From Saccharomonospora cyanea NA-134 (GTDB lineage: Bacteria > Actinomycetota > Actinomycetes > Mycobacteriales > Pseudonocardiaceae): DNA of 64,000 nt. The notes under the pieces were generated by a model, which saw only the letters and a program-made list of their open reading frames with translations, did no database searches and had not been told where the DNA came from. A program made the translations under genes and the position numbers. Shown in pieces: positions 33,996 through 42,391 of the stretch (positions are counted from its first letter, which is position 1; the number at the start of each line of letters is the position of its first letter). The stretch is from the NCBI RefSeq assembly GCF_000244975.1, contig NZ_CM001440.1:5344302-5408301 (forward strand), given 5' to 3'.

Positions 33996-36842
33996 CTACT
34001 TCACCACGTTCACCAGGCGGCCCGGCACCACGATGACCTTGCGCGGTTCCGTACCCTCCAGCAGCGCCGCGATCTTCTCGTCGGCCAGCGCCGCCTTCTT
34101 CACGGCTTCGGTGTCCGCGTCCGCCGGAACCGAGACCCGCGACCGGACCTTGCCGTTGACCTGGATCGGATACTCGACGGTCTCGTCCACCAGGTACTTC
34201 TCGTCCGCCGTCGGGAACGGCCCGTGCACCAGCGTGTCCCCGTGGCCGAGCCGACTCCACAACTCCTCCGCGACGTGCGGGCACATCGGAGCCAGCATCA
34301 GCACCAGCGGCTCCGCCAACGCGCGTGGCGTCGCCTTCGCCGAGCCGTACCTCTTCGTGACGTGGTTGTTCAACTCGATGAGCTTCGCGCCCGCCGTGTT
34401 GAACCGCAGGTTCGCGTAGTCCTCCCTGACCCCGGCGATCGTCCGGTGAAGCTGCCGCAGGTCCTCGTCGGTCAACTCGGTGTCGTCCACCCGCACCTCG
34501 CCGGTGGCCTCGTCCACCACCAGCCGCCACAGACGCTGCAGGAACCGGTGTGCGCCCACGACGTCCTTGGTGGCCCACGGTCGTGACACGTCGAGCGGCC
34601 CCATCGCCATCTCGTAGAAGCGGAAGGTGTCCGCGCCGTAGTCCTCGGCGATCTCGTCAGGAGTCACGACGTTCTTCAGGCTCTTGCCCATCTTGCCGTA
34701 CTCCTGCTTCACCTCCTGGCCGTCGTGGAAGAACCTGCCGTCACGCTCGACGACCTCGTCGGCCGGGACGTAGACACCACGCGAGTCGGTGTAGGCGTAG
34801 GCCTGGATGTAGCCCTGGTTGTACAGCCTGCGGTACGGCTCCTCCGACGACACGTGGCCCAGGTCGTAGAGGACCTTGTGCCAGAACCGCGAGTACAGCA
34901 GGTGCAGCACGCCGTGCTCGACACCACCGATGTACAGGTCCAGACCACCCGGATCCCCGGGGCCGTGCTCCTCGGGGCGCGGCCCCATCCAGTAGCGCTC
35001 GTTCTCCGGGTCGACGAACCGCTCGCCGTTCTCGGGGTCGATGTAGCGAAGCTGGTACCAGCACGACCCCGCCCACTGCGGCATCACGTTGGTGTCGCGG
35101 CGGTAGGTCTTCTCCCCGTCACCCAGGTCCAACCTCACCTCGACCCAGTCGGTGGCCCGCGCCAACGGTGGCTCCGGCTCGGCGTCGGCGTCCTCGGGGT
35201 CGAACGTCTTCGGCGAGTAGTCGTCCACCTCGGGCAGCACGACCGGGAGCTGGTCCTCCGGCAGCGCGATCGGCGTCCCGTCGGAGTCGTAGACGATCGG
35301 GAAGGGTTCACCCCAGTAGCGCTGCCTGGCGAACAACCAGTCGCGCAGCTTGTACTGGACCGTGCCCTCGCCGTAGCCCTTCCGCTCCAGCCACTCGGTG
35401 ATCGTCGCCTTGGCCTCGTCGACGCCCAGTCCGTTCAGGCTGACCTCGTCGTTGGCGGAGTTGACGGCCACACCGTCGCCGGTGAACGCCTCGCCGTCGA
35501 AGCCCTCGCTCGGCTGCACCGTGCGGACGATCTCCAGCCCGAACTTCGTCGCGAAGTCCCAGTCGCGCTGGTCCTGGGCGGGCACCGCCATGATCGCGCC
35601 GGTGCCGTAGCCCATCAGCACGTAGTCGGCGACGAACACGGGGATCCGCTTGCCGTTCACCGGGTTGGTGGCGTAGGCGCCGGTGAACACACCCGTCTTG
35701 TCCCTGCTCTCCTGACGGTCGAGCTCCGACTTGCGCGAGGTCTCGCGCCGGTACGCGGCCACGGCTTCCGCGGGGGTCGCGGCGCCGCCGGTCCACCGCT
35801 CGTCGACGTTTCCGGGCCACGCCGAGGGGACCAGTTCGTCCACCAGCGGGTGCTCCGGCGCCAGCACCATGTAGGTGGCGCCGAACAGGGTGTCCGGGCG
35901 CGTGGTGAACACCTCGATCGTGTGCTCACCGGCGGGGAACCGGACGTTCGCGCCGCGCGAGCGGCCGATCCAGTTCCGCTGCATCGTCTTGATCTTCTCC
36001 GGCCAGTCGAGCCGGTCCAGATCGTCGATCAGGCGGTCGGCGTACGCGGTGATGCGCATCACCCACTGGCGCAGGTTGCGCCGGAACACCGGGAAGTTGC
36101 CGCGCTCGGTGCGGCCGTCCGCGGTGACCTCCTCGTTCGCGACCACCGTGCCGAGGCCGGGAGCCCAGTTCACCGGCGCCTCGGACAGGTACACCAGCCG
36201 TTGGGAGTCGATGATCTCGCGCTGCTCCTTGCGCGACAGCTCACTCCAGGGCCGGCCGTCCGGCGTGGCGCGGCGCCCCTCCGCGTAGGCCTTCTCGAGC
36301 TCGGAGACCGGCCGGGCCTTGCCGAGTTCGGTGTCGTAGTAGGCGTTGAAGATCTGCAGGAAGATCCACTGCGTCCAGCGGTAGTAGTCGACGTCGGTGG
36401 TCGCGATCCGTCGGCGCTCGTCGTGCCCGAGTCCCAGCCTGCGGATCTGCTCCAGGTACCGCTCGATGTTGGCCTCGGTGGTGGTGCGCGGGTGCGTGCC
36501 CGTCTGCACCGCGTACTGCTCGGCGGGCAACCCGAACGCGTCGAAGCCCATCGTGTGGAGCACGTTACGGCCGACCATGCGGTTGTAGCGTGCGAAGACG
36601 TCGGTGCCGATGAAGCCCAGCGGGTGTCCGACGTGCAGGCCCGCCCCCGACGGGTACGGGAACATGTCCTGCACGAAGAGTTTGTCCGACGGCACCGGCT
36701 CCTCCTGCGCGAGCGCACCCACCGGGTTCGGTGCGTGGTAGGTGCCGTGCTCGGTCCAGTGGTCCTGCCAGTGCTTCTCGATCCGCGCCGCCAACTCCGC
36801 CGTGTAACGGTGTGCCGGGGTCGCCTCGGTTCCGTCCGTCAT
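33996..36842 (-). CDS. leuS: Leucyl-tRNA synthetase
   Basis: A 948-residue class I synthetase that charges tRNA-Leu. The HIGH-type motif lies in [15 protein letters not shown] (about residues 59-73), the editing domain (CP1) covers about 240-440 with [20 protein letters not shown], and the KMSKS-type loop is KMGKSLKN. The anticodon-binding domain and a C-terminal tail end with [17 protein letters not shown] 36842 has AGGAGG 6 nt upstream. A leader peptide with two Leu codons and a terminator hairpin lie before it, so charged tRNA-Leu may control its transcription. Confidence 0.98.
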   Translation of the reverse strand: MTDGTEATPAHRYTAELAARIEKHWQDHWTEHGTYHAPNPVGALAQEEPVPSDKLFVQDMFPYPSGAGLHVGHPLGFIGTDVFARYNRMVGRNVLHTMGFDAFGLPAEQYAVQTGTHPRTTTEANIERYLEQIRRLGLGHDERRRIATTDVDYYRWTQWIFLQIFNAYYDTELGKARPVSELEKAYAEGRRATPDGRPWSELSRKEQREIIDSQRLVYLSEAPVNWAPGLGTVVANEEVTADGRTERGNFPVFRRNLRQWVMRITAYADRLIDDLDRLDWPEKIKTMQRNWIGRSRGANVRFPAGEHTIEVFTTRPDTLFGATYMVLAPEHPLVDELVPSAWPGNVDERWTGGAATPAEAVAAYRRETSRKSELDRQESRDKTGVFTGAYATNPVNGKRIPVFVADYVLMGYGTGAIMAVPAQDQRDWDFATKFGLEIVRTVQPSEGFDGEAFTGDGVAVNSANDEVSLNGLGVDEAKATITEWLERKGYGEGTVQYKLRDWLFARQRYWGEPFPIVYDSDGTPIALPEDQLPVVLPEVDDYSPKTFDPEDADAEPEPPLARATDWVEVRLDLGDGEKTYRRDTNVMPQWAGSCWYQLRYIDPENGERFVDPENERYWMGPRPEEHGPGDPGGLDLYIGGVEHGVLHLLYSRFWHKVLYDLGHVSSEEPYRRLYNQGYIQAYAYTDSRGVYVPADEVVERDGRFFHDGQEVKQEYGKMGKSLKNVVTPDEIAEDYGADTFRFYEMAMGPLDVSRPWATKDVVGAHRFLQRLWRLVVDEATGEVRVDDTELTDEDLRQLHRTIAGVREDYANLRFNTAGAKLIELNNHVTKRYGSAKATPRALAEPLVLMLAPMCPHVAEELWSRLGHGDTLVHGPFPTADEKYLVDETVEYPIQVNGKVRSRVSVPADADTEAVKKAALADEKIAALLEGTEPRKVIVVPGRLVNVVK

Positions 36843-36868
36843 CGTGATCCTCCTGCGAACCCGCCTCC

Positions 36869-36943
36869 AAAAACAACGCGACCCCTCAAGCCCGAAGGCG
36901 TGAGGGGTTCGCCGCGCCGACCCGGTCTGCCGGTCAGCGCGGC
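36869..36943 (-). promoter_or_regulatory. Candidate attenuator of leuS
   Basis: Reading the minus strand, a 12-bp hairpin (36943-36932 with 36922-36911, one G-U) contains the leader-peptide stop. A second hairpin (36908-36901 with 36888-36881, 8 bp, plus an inner 3-bp stem and UUCG loop) follows, then TTTTT at 36873-36869, just before the ribosome site of leuS. This is a terminator in a leader. The antiterminator pairing I can see is short (GGCG with CGCC). Confidence 0.55.
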
Positions 36944-36975
36944 CCGTCGAGGAGCGAGCGTGCTGTCTTCACCAC
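36934..36975 (-). CDS. Candidate leuS leader peptide
   Basis: A 13-residue frame reads [13 protein letters not shown], with tandem CTC CTC leucine codons at positions 8 and 9. The stop lies in the first hairpin of the leader. A TAGCAT -10 element (36986-36981) is 5 nt before the first GTG and 8 nt before the second, so the mRNA may begin at or next to the start codon. Stalling at the Leu codons when Leu-tRNA is scarce could change folding and let transcription run into leuS. It is inference from arrangement only. Confidence 0.45.
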   Translation of the reverse strand: MVKTARSLLDGPR

Positions 36976-36980
36976 CTCAC

Positions 36981-36986
36981 ATGCTA
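36981..36986 (-). promoter_or_regulatory. -10 element of the leuS leader transcript
   Basis: TAGCAT on the minus strand, about 140 nt upstream of leuS and 5-8 nt upstream of the leader peptide starts. Confidence 0.45.
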
Positions 36987-37097
36987 ACCGCCCTGCACAC
37001 CGGGGTTTCCGGAGGTCGGCGAAGTCTTCGGTGCCGTGGGCCACAGCACGTCGGCACACCACCTCGACCGGTCGGCGGGCCAGTATCCTCTGAAGGC

Positions 37098-37502
37098 GTG
37101 TTCGTGCTCGCGTTGATTCCCGCACTGCTCGGCGTCCTGGTTGGTTGGGGCGGTTTCCTCGGCTGGCGGGAGAAGCTTCCCCGCTCGCGTGGCGCGGGAG
37201 TGCGGACCGACGCCACCATGCGCAGTGACGAGGCGTTCCGCGTGGCCAACCGCGTGGCGGGCCTGCCCACGATGGTCGCCGGAGCCGTCGGAGTGCTGGC
37301 GGGTGCCGCCGTGCTGGCGATGCCCGACACCCTCGGCGCGGTGCTCGCCGCGACCTTCGGCGTGGTCGCCGTGTTCGTCCTCGTGGCCGGTGGCGGAGTT
37401 CTCGGGCACCGGGCCGCGAGCGCCGTGCCCGCCCCCGTCGAGCCCGCGGGCTGCGGCGGTTGCGCGTGCAGCGGTGGAGGCGGCTGCGGCGTCCTGCGCT
37501 GA
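37098..37502 (+). CDS. SdpI-like small membrane protein with Cys-rich tail
   Basis: A 134-residue protein with an N-terminal span (VLALIPALLGVLVGWGGFLG), the SdpI-type soluble stretch TDATMRSDEAFRVANRVAGL, two more spans, and a C-terminal tail AGCGGCACSGGGGCGVLR with four cysteines. SdpI proteins give immunity to toxic peptides or sense them; here the role is unknown. The Cys tail is unusual and could bind metal. GTG 37098 lies 8 nt after TATCCT. An open frame running in from upstream is the shadow of leuS. Confidence 0.65.
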   Translation: MFVLALIPALLGVLVGWGGFLGWREKLPRSRGAGVRTDATMRSDEAFRVANRVAGLPTMVAGAVGVLAGAAVLAMPDTLGAVLAATFGVVAVFVLVAGGGVLGHRAASAVPAPVEPAGCGGCACSGGGGCGVLR

Positions 37503-37537
37503 CGCGCGGCGGCGAGCGGGGACGAGTGCCGGCACGC

Positions 37538-38791
37538 TCAGCCCACCGGGTCGGGCTCCTGCTCCGGCGCCCCGGTCCGGAACCGGCGTAACGACCTGTT
37601 GCCCACCGCCAACGCGCCGAGACCGGCGAGGCACAGCAACCCGCCCGACACCGCGGCGAACGCCGGTGACGCGACCCCCGCGACCGCGCCCGCCCGGAAG
37701 TTGCCGAGATCGGGCAGGGACGCGCCCACCACGAACTCCACTCCGCTCACGCGACCGCGGTGCGAGTCCGGCGTCGCGAGCTGTACGAGCGCTCCACGCG
37801 AGACCACCGAGACCGTGTCGGCCGCACCGGCCACCGCGAGGCACGCGAGTGCGAGCCACAACGGCGTCGCGAGACCGAAGCCAGTCAACGCCACGCCCCA
37901 CACCGCCGCCGCGACGAGTTGCACGATCCCGAGTCGACGCAGCCTGGTGAACGAGCCGGACAGGAATCCGGCCGCCAGGCCACCCACCGCGATGGCCGAA
38001 AGGAACAGCCCGAGTGTCTTCGGGTCGCCCGCGAAGCGCTCGTCGTTCAGCGCGGGGAACAACGCGATGGGCATGGCGAGCACGGTGGCGCACACGTCGG
38101 TGAGGAACGCACCCGCGACCACCGGCGTCCGGGCGACGAAGGTCAGCCCCTGCACCACCGTCCTCGGTCGCACGCGCGTCTCCCCGGCGGGCCGCATGGC
38201 GGGAAGGCGCAGCACGCCGTACGCGGCGATCACGAGGCTCGCGGCGTCGGCCGCGTAACAGGCACCGGATCCCCACGCCGCGGTGACGACCCCGCCCAGT
38301 GCGGGCCCGACGAGCATCGCCGCCTGGAAGCTCAGGTTCGTCCACGCCAGCCCCGCTCCCACCTGCTGCCCCGGCAACAGTGTGACGACGAACGTCCGCC
38401 GGGCCGGTGCCCCGAGCGCGGCGCAGCCGGACTGCAACCCCACCAGCGCCAGAAGCAAGGAGAACGAACCGAGCTGCGCAAACGCTTGCGCGGCGAGTCC
38501 GGCGGCGGCGACCCCCTGCCCCGCAGTGGTCGCGAGCACGAGTCCACGCCGGTCGAGCGCGTCGGCGAGCACCCCACCGACGAGCCCGCCCACCATCATC
38601 GGCAGCGCCTGGGCCAGGCCGACGGCACCCACCGCAACGGGGTCGCCGGTCAGCTCCCAGGACTGCGCCAGCACCGCCACGACGGCGAGCTGGTGGCCGA
38701 CCGTGGAGAAGGACGTGCTCACCCAGAGTCGACGGAACGCGGGGCTCGTCCGCAGCGGCCGGACGTCGAGGACACGCTCCAGCACGCTCAC
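37538..38791 (-). CDS. MFS transporter
   Basis: A 417-residue major facilitator protein with about 12 spans, of the enterobactin/macrolide exporter-like group (LRTSPAFRRLWVSTSFSTVG at the start). The loop after span 2 shows GGVLADALDRRGLVLATT. It is translationally coupled to the MarR gene upstream: GTG 38791 overlaps the MarR stop by 4 nt. This pair is the usual design for a drug or metabolite efflux pump under MarR control. Rv0037c, an MFS gene beside YqgE and leuS, has the same neighbourhood. Confidence 0.85.
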   Translation of the reverse strand: MSVLERVLDVRPLRTSPAFRRLWVSTSFSTVGHQLAVVAVLAQSWELTGDPVAVGAVGLAQALPMMVGGLVGGVLADALDRRGLVLATTAGQGVAAAGLAAQAFAQLGSFSLLLALVGLQSGCAALGAPARRTFVVTLLPGQQVGAGLAWTNLSFQAAMLVGPALGGVVTAAWGSGACYAADAASLVIAAYGVLRLPAMRPAGETRVRPRTVVQGLTFVARTPVVAGAFLTDVCATVLAMPIALFPALNDERFAGDPKTLGLFLSAIAVGGLAAGFLSGSFTRLRRLGIVQLVAAAVWGVALTGFGLATPLWLALACLAVAGAADTVSVVSRGALVQLATPDSHRGRVSGVEFVVGASLPDLGNFRAGAVAGVASPAFAAVSGGLLCLAGLGALAVGNRSLRRFRTGAPEQEPDPVG

Positions 38792-39282
38792 GACGGCCGC
38801 TGTTCGGTTCGGGCGAGTCGCTCGGCGACCCGATCGCGGAACGACCGTGCGCGTAGCGCCCGCTCCATGTCACGAACGGCGCGGGCCAGCGAGTACGGCA
38901 GTTCCGCGTCCAGTTCGGCGATCGCCTCCTCGGTGGCCCGCCACTCGGCCTCCAGGAACGGCAGCAGCTCACGGGCGGCGTCGGTCAGCTCCACCACCTT
39001 CGTCCGCGCGTCGGTGCCGGGCCGGGTGCTCACCAGCCCGTCCCGCTTGAGGACGGCGATGGTCTGGCTCATCGCCGAGTGGGTGACGTCGACGGCCTCG
39101 GCGAGTTCCCGGATGGTCATCGGCCCGCGCCTGCCCAGCCGGATGAGCGGCATGGTGTGCCGGGGCCGCACCGAGACGCCGCGCTCGGCGTAGAGCCGCG
39201 CGATCTCGTCGTCCATGACGTCCTGGAGCCGCCGTAGTGGCCGCCAGAAGCCTTCTTCACCGGTGGGATCGGGAGAGTTCAT
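38788..39282 (-). CDS. MarR-family transcriptional regulator
   Basis: A 164-residue regulator with the winged-helix domain at residues about 45-115 (MTIRELAEAVDVTHSAMSQT, then GLVSTRPGTDARTKVVELT) and helices at both ends for dimerisation. It heads a two-gene operon with the MFS exporter. ATG 39282 is 6 nt after a TACAGT -10 element, so the mRNA is probably leaderless. Inverted repeats overlap that promoter and suggest autorepression relieved by a ligand. Confidence 0.92.
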   Translation of the reverse strand: MNSPDPTGEEGFWRPLRRLQDVMDDEIARLYAERGVSVRPRHTMPLIRLGRRGPMTIRELAEAVDVTHSAMSQTIAVLKRDGLVSTRPGTDARTKVVELTDAARELLPFLEAEWRATEEAIAELDAELPYSLARAVRDMERALRARSFRDRVAERLARTEQRPS

Positions 39283-39317
39283 GACAGCACTGTAACAGGG
39301 CTTACATAAGCGCTGTC
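39283..39317. promoter_or_regulatory. Promoter with nested inverted repeats before marR-MFS
   Basis: TGTAA (39291-39295) and TTACA (39302-39306) are 6 nt apart, and GACAGC (39283-39288) and GCTGTC (39312-39317) form an outer pair. The minus-strand -10 TACAGT (39294-39289) lies inside, 6 nt before ATG 39282. This fits a MarR autoregulatory site. Confidence 0.5.
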
Positions 39318-39348
39318 AGGAATCCCCCGCACTGTCGAGCGAGGGACG

Positions 39349-39930
39349 TCAGTTGCGCTGGAGGTCTCCCGGGTGCGTGGCCAGCAGCGCGGTCGGCAGC
39401 CCCTGCCTGCGGAGCACGTGCCCCCACAGGTCGCGCATCGGCGTCGCGAGAACGTCGCCGGGCAACGCGGGCACGATGAGCCAGTCGCCACGCTCGATCT
39501 CACCGGCGAGCTGCCCCGCGTCCCACCCCGCGTACCCGGCGAACACCCGCAGCCCGCGCACCTTCGTGGCCAGCAGGTCGGGATCGGAGTCGAGGTCCAC
39601 GAGCGCGACCGGGCCTCGAACCGCGATCACTCCCGGCACCGTGGCCGCCGTCTCGCCGGTACGGAGAGCCGCGAGGCACAACGCGGTCTTCTTCTCCACC
39701 GGCCCGCCCACGAACACCGACCGCGGCTCGGCGACGTGGTCACCCCAGTGCGGCAACACCTCGTGCACACCCACCTCGCTGGGCCGGTTCAGCACGACGC
39801 CGAGCGTGCCCTCGGCACGGTGGTCGATCACGAACACCACCGTCCGGCGGAAGTTGGGATCGAACATCGTGGGGGCAGCGACCAACAGTGTCCCCGGCTC
39901 CACCATGGCGTCTGCGCTCACGTTCTCCAT
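39349..39930 (-). CDS. YqgE/AlgH family protein
   Basis: A 193-residue UPF0301 protein, counterpart of Rv0038. Typical motifs are GTLLVAAPTMFDPNFRRTVV, TLGVVLNRPS, FVGGPVEKKTALCL, RVFAGYAGWDAGQLAGE and GDWLIVPALPGDV. The family is widespread; AlgH is linked to alginate control in Pseudomonas but the biochemical role is unknown. ATG 39930 is chosen; ATG 39906 is an alternative and the upstream extension to 39990 has no similarity. It diverges from the YbaB gene. Confidence 0.92.
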   Translation of the reverse strand: MENVSADAMVEPGTLLVAAPTMFDPNFRRTVVFVIDHRAEGTLGVVLNRPSEVGVHEVLPHWGDHVAEPRSVFVGGPVEKKTALCLAALRTGETAATVPGVIAVRGPVALVDLDSDPDLLATKVRGLRVFAGYAGWDAGQLAGEIERGDWLIVPALPGDVLATPMRDLWGHVLRRQGLPTALLATHPGDLQRN

Positions 39931-40008
39931 GATCCCACTCCGTGCCCCCGCCGAGGGGACGGTATCGCCGCATCGGCGCAACCCGGGCAAGCGTTAGGCT
40001 CCTCGCTC

Positions 40009-40320
40009 GTGACCACGGCTGGCAACACGGCAGCGATCACCGTCACCTCGGCCGACGGCCTCGTGAGCGCCACCATCGGCCCGAACGGTGAACTCAGCGA
40101 CCTGGAGTTCGTGCCCGAGGTGTTCGACCGGACCGACCCGGCGGAACTGGCCAGGACCGTCCTCGACCTCGTCCACGCGGCGGGAATCGGCAGGCCGCGG
40201 GAACTCGACCCGCCGACCGGGCAGCTCGCGCCACCGGGTCCTTCGAGCCCGCCGCCGAGTCCGCCGAGTCCGCCGAAGCCCCCGAGACCGACGCCGAAGC
40301 GCGCCCGGCGTGCCCGATAG
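40009..40320 (+). CDS. YbaB/EbfC-like protein with Pro-rich tail
   Basis: A 103-residue protein. Residues 5-65 show the YbaB/EbfC strand-helix pattern (ITVTSADGLVSATIGPNGEL, then DPAELARTVLDLVHAAGIG). The last 38 residues are Pro/Ser/Lys/Arg-rich and basic. YbaB proteins bind DNA, but in actinomycetes short variants often lie beside type VII substrates and toxin-like genes, as here with the TNT-like gene 116 nt downstream. GTG 40009 is 8 nt after TAGGCT. Exact role unknown. Confidence 0.7.
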   Translation: MTTAGNTAAITVTSADGLVSATIGPNGELSDLEFVPEVFDRTDPAELARTVLDLVHAAGIGRPRELDPPTGQLAPPGPSSPPPSPPSPPKPPRPTPKRARRAR

Positions 40321-40436
40321 GTTGAGGTCCGGGCTAACTCATTGCTCACATCCGCGGCACCCTGCTACACCGCGACCCCGAGGCACGGTAAAAAGCGTGT
40401 GAAGTCACGGGGGACACACTGATCGAGGGGGAAACC

Positions 40437-42380
40437 GTGCGCTACAGAGTCGAGGTGGCCGACCGGCCCGATGCGTTGTACGCGCTGTGGGACGGTCGCA
40501 TTTTCCGCGCCAACCGCTCCACCACCGACGGCACCGTTCTGCTCGTCGTCCCGGAGGGCGAGGAAACGCCCGAGGGCTTCGATGCCACGTCCGACGGCAG
40601 GCCTGCCAGGGTGGTGTCGGCCGAGGAGGCGCCAGCCACCTTCTCCCTGCACACCTACTGCCTCTACGACGACGAGCCGTACCGCATCGAGCCGCGTTCC
40701 GCCGAGGCGGAGCTGACGCTGCGCTGGGCGGGCACCGACGAGGACGTCGCGAAGGACCTCGGGCTCTCGGGGTTCAGCACGACCACCGACGAGGACGAGG
40801 CGCTGACCGCGCTGTGGCAGGAACGGCACGACTTCTCCGACGACAACACTCCCCGCAGCGAACCCGGCAGCGGGGACGTGGACCTGTTGTTGCGGGCCGT
40901 CGGGCACACGCTGCGCTCGTTCCTCCCCCCAGGCTGGCAACGGGTCGCCGCACAGTTCCGGCAGATCGGCGACTACTCCGAGCTCGAGGTCAGGGCCGTC
41001 GCCGACGACGTGATCGTGGCCCTGTCGGCTCCGCCCCAACTGGGACAACTGTTCTCCCAGCTCCGCTCGGCCATGTACAAGCCCGACGCGGGCACGTGGT
41101 TCCAGGGCACCTACACCCTCGACTCCGCGTCGAACTTCGACTTCGACTACGACTCCGACACCGAACCCGCGTGGCGGCTGGGCCCCGACGACCGCAGGAC
41201 GGCCGCGAGCTACGACGTGGAGCTCCGGTACTTCCCCAGGGAGAACGTGCCGCGATGGCTCGCCGCGAAGGCGGGGCTGCCGCTGGACGTGCGGTTCCGG
41301 CACGCCAGGGTGGTCGACGGCCACGCCCCGGGGGAGAAGCCGGTGGTGAACCGTGCGCCCGTGCCCCCGGAGCAGGTGCGCGACATCCTGAACTACCTGT
41401 ACCGGGCTCCGGTGGTACACACCAAGCCGGGCGCGCTGCCCGACCTCTTCGTGCCGGGCCCCCCCAACGTGCCCGACGCGTTCCACACCGACGGCACGTG
41501 GATCTGGCCCGCCGCCGTGCCGCACTACCTGCGCAAGTACGGCGTGCCTCCCGAGCCGGACCTGCTCGACCACATCCACGCGAGCGGCTTCGCGGTGCCC
41601 TACGTCGAGCCTCAGGTGCGGGCCACCGCGGAGGCGGACGTCCTCGGCGCGCCCCGGCCCCCTCAGTCCACGCGCGATCTCGCTTCGGCCGACCCGGTGA
41701 GCCGCGTCGCCCGAGGCGAGGAACCGGAGCGGGCCCTGCGGGCCTCGGAGGTGTTGCGGATGCTGCGGGAGCGCCTCGCCGAACTCGGCGTGGCCGACAG
41801 CGCCTACCGAATCGGCGAAGCCGTCGACGGCGTGTGGTGCCTGCGCCGCACCCCGCGGGGATGGGAGGTCGCGCTCCACTCCGAGGGCGAGCCCGTCGAA
41901 CCGCGCTACTTCCGCCGGGTGCAGGCCGCGGCCGAGGCCATGCTCGGCGCGCTGCTGCTGTTTCCCGGCCGCGCCCGGCCCGAGCCGGCATCCGACAGTG
42001 CCGCCAGTGCTCCCGGTGGTTCCGACGCGGAGGACCCGCAGCACGCCACCGACTGGCCGATCCTGCCGCTTCGTGGCGAACCTCCGTTGCCGTTCTACCG
42101 GCGCAAGCGTTTGCTCACCCTTCCGGCGGGGACCGTGGTCGACCGATACGGCAACGACGCGGGCAACCTCGTGCACCCACAGGACACGCCGTTCGCCGAG
42201 ACGTCACTGACCTTCGAGCGGGAGTCCGAACGGCGCCGCTACCGCGTGGTGCGGCCGATCGGAGTGCTCAGCGGAGTGCTGCGCCCCTGGGGTCCGCTGC
42301 CCGGCGGAGGCGTGGGTTACCTGCTGCCTCGGGCGGTCGGCCAGCACGTCGAGAGCGGAGCCCTGGAACCGCTGAGCTAG
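40437..42380 (+). CDS. YezG-like and TNT-like domain protein (polymorphic-toxin related)
   Basis: A 647-residue protein. Residues about 145-280 resemble the YezG (DUF600) immunity-type fold (LRSFLPPGW, AMYKPDAGTW, FDFDYDSDTEPAW, YFPRENVPRWLA). A middle part has DGTWIWPAAVPHYLRKYG. Residues about 555-647 resemble the TNT domain of the M. tuberculosis necrotising toxin, an NAD glycohydrolase: VVDRYGND (Arg570), then TPFAETSL, YRVVRPI and GPLPGGGVGYLLP, ending in SGALEPLS. The Gln of the usual GGGTQY is Gly here, and the usual His before the VYRV-type strand seems replaced by Arg, so activity is doubtful. No signal peptide is seen. GTG 40437 has GAGGGGGA upstream. No separate immunity gene is adjacent. 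Confidence 0.7.
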   Translation: MRYRVEVADRPDALYALWDGRIFRANRSTTDGTVLLVVPEGEETPEGFDATSDGRPARVVSAEEAPATFSLHTYCLYDDEPYRIEPRSAEAELTLRWAGTDEDVAKDLGLSGFSTTTDEDEALTALWQERHDFSDDNTPRSEPGSGDVDLLLRAVGHTLRSFLPPGWQRVAAQFRQIGDYSELEVRAVADDVIVALSAPPQLGQLFSQLRSAMYKPDAGTWFQGTYTLDSASNFDFDYDSDTEPAWRLGPDDRRTAASYDVELRYFPRENVPRWLAAKAGLPLDVRFRHARVVDGHAPGEKPVVNRAPVPPEQVRDILNYLYRAPVVHTKPGALPDLFVPGPPNVPDAFHTDGTWIWPAAVPHYLRKYGVPPEPDLLDHIHASGFAVPYVEPQVRATAEADVLGAPRPPQSTRDLASADPVSRVARGEEPERALRASEVLRMLRERLAELGVADSAYRIGEAVDGVWCLRRTPRGWEVALHSEGEPVEPRYFRRVQAAAEAMLGALLLFPGRARPEPASDSAASAPGGSDAEDPQHATDWPILPLRGEPPLPFYRRKRLLTLPAGTVVDRYGNDAGNLVHPQDTPFAETSLTFERESERRRYRVVRPIGVLSGVLRPWGPLPGGGVGYLLPRAVGQHVESGALEPLS

Positions 42381-42391
42381 AGGGCATGGGT

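Noticed and set aside
33996..36842. KMGKS instead of KMSKS in leuS as a defect
   Set aside because: This variation is, as far as I recall, normal in bacterial leucyl-tRNA synthetases and the rest of the enzyme is intact.
36843..37000. T-box riboswitch before leuS
   Set aside because: No TGGNACC-type T-box sequence or specifier loop was found; the leader-peptide model fits better.
34725..37097. Long plus-strand open frame leading into the SdpI-like gene
   Set aside because: It is the antisense shadow of leuS; only the part from 37098 has membrane-protein character and a promoter.
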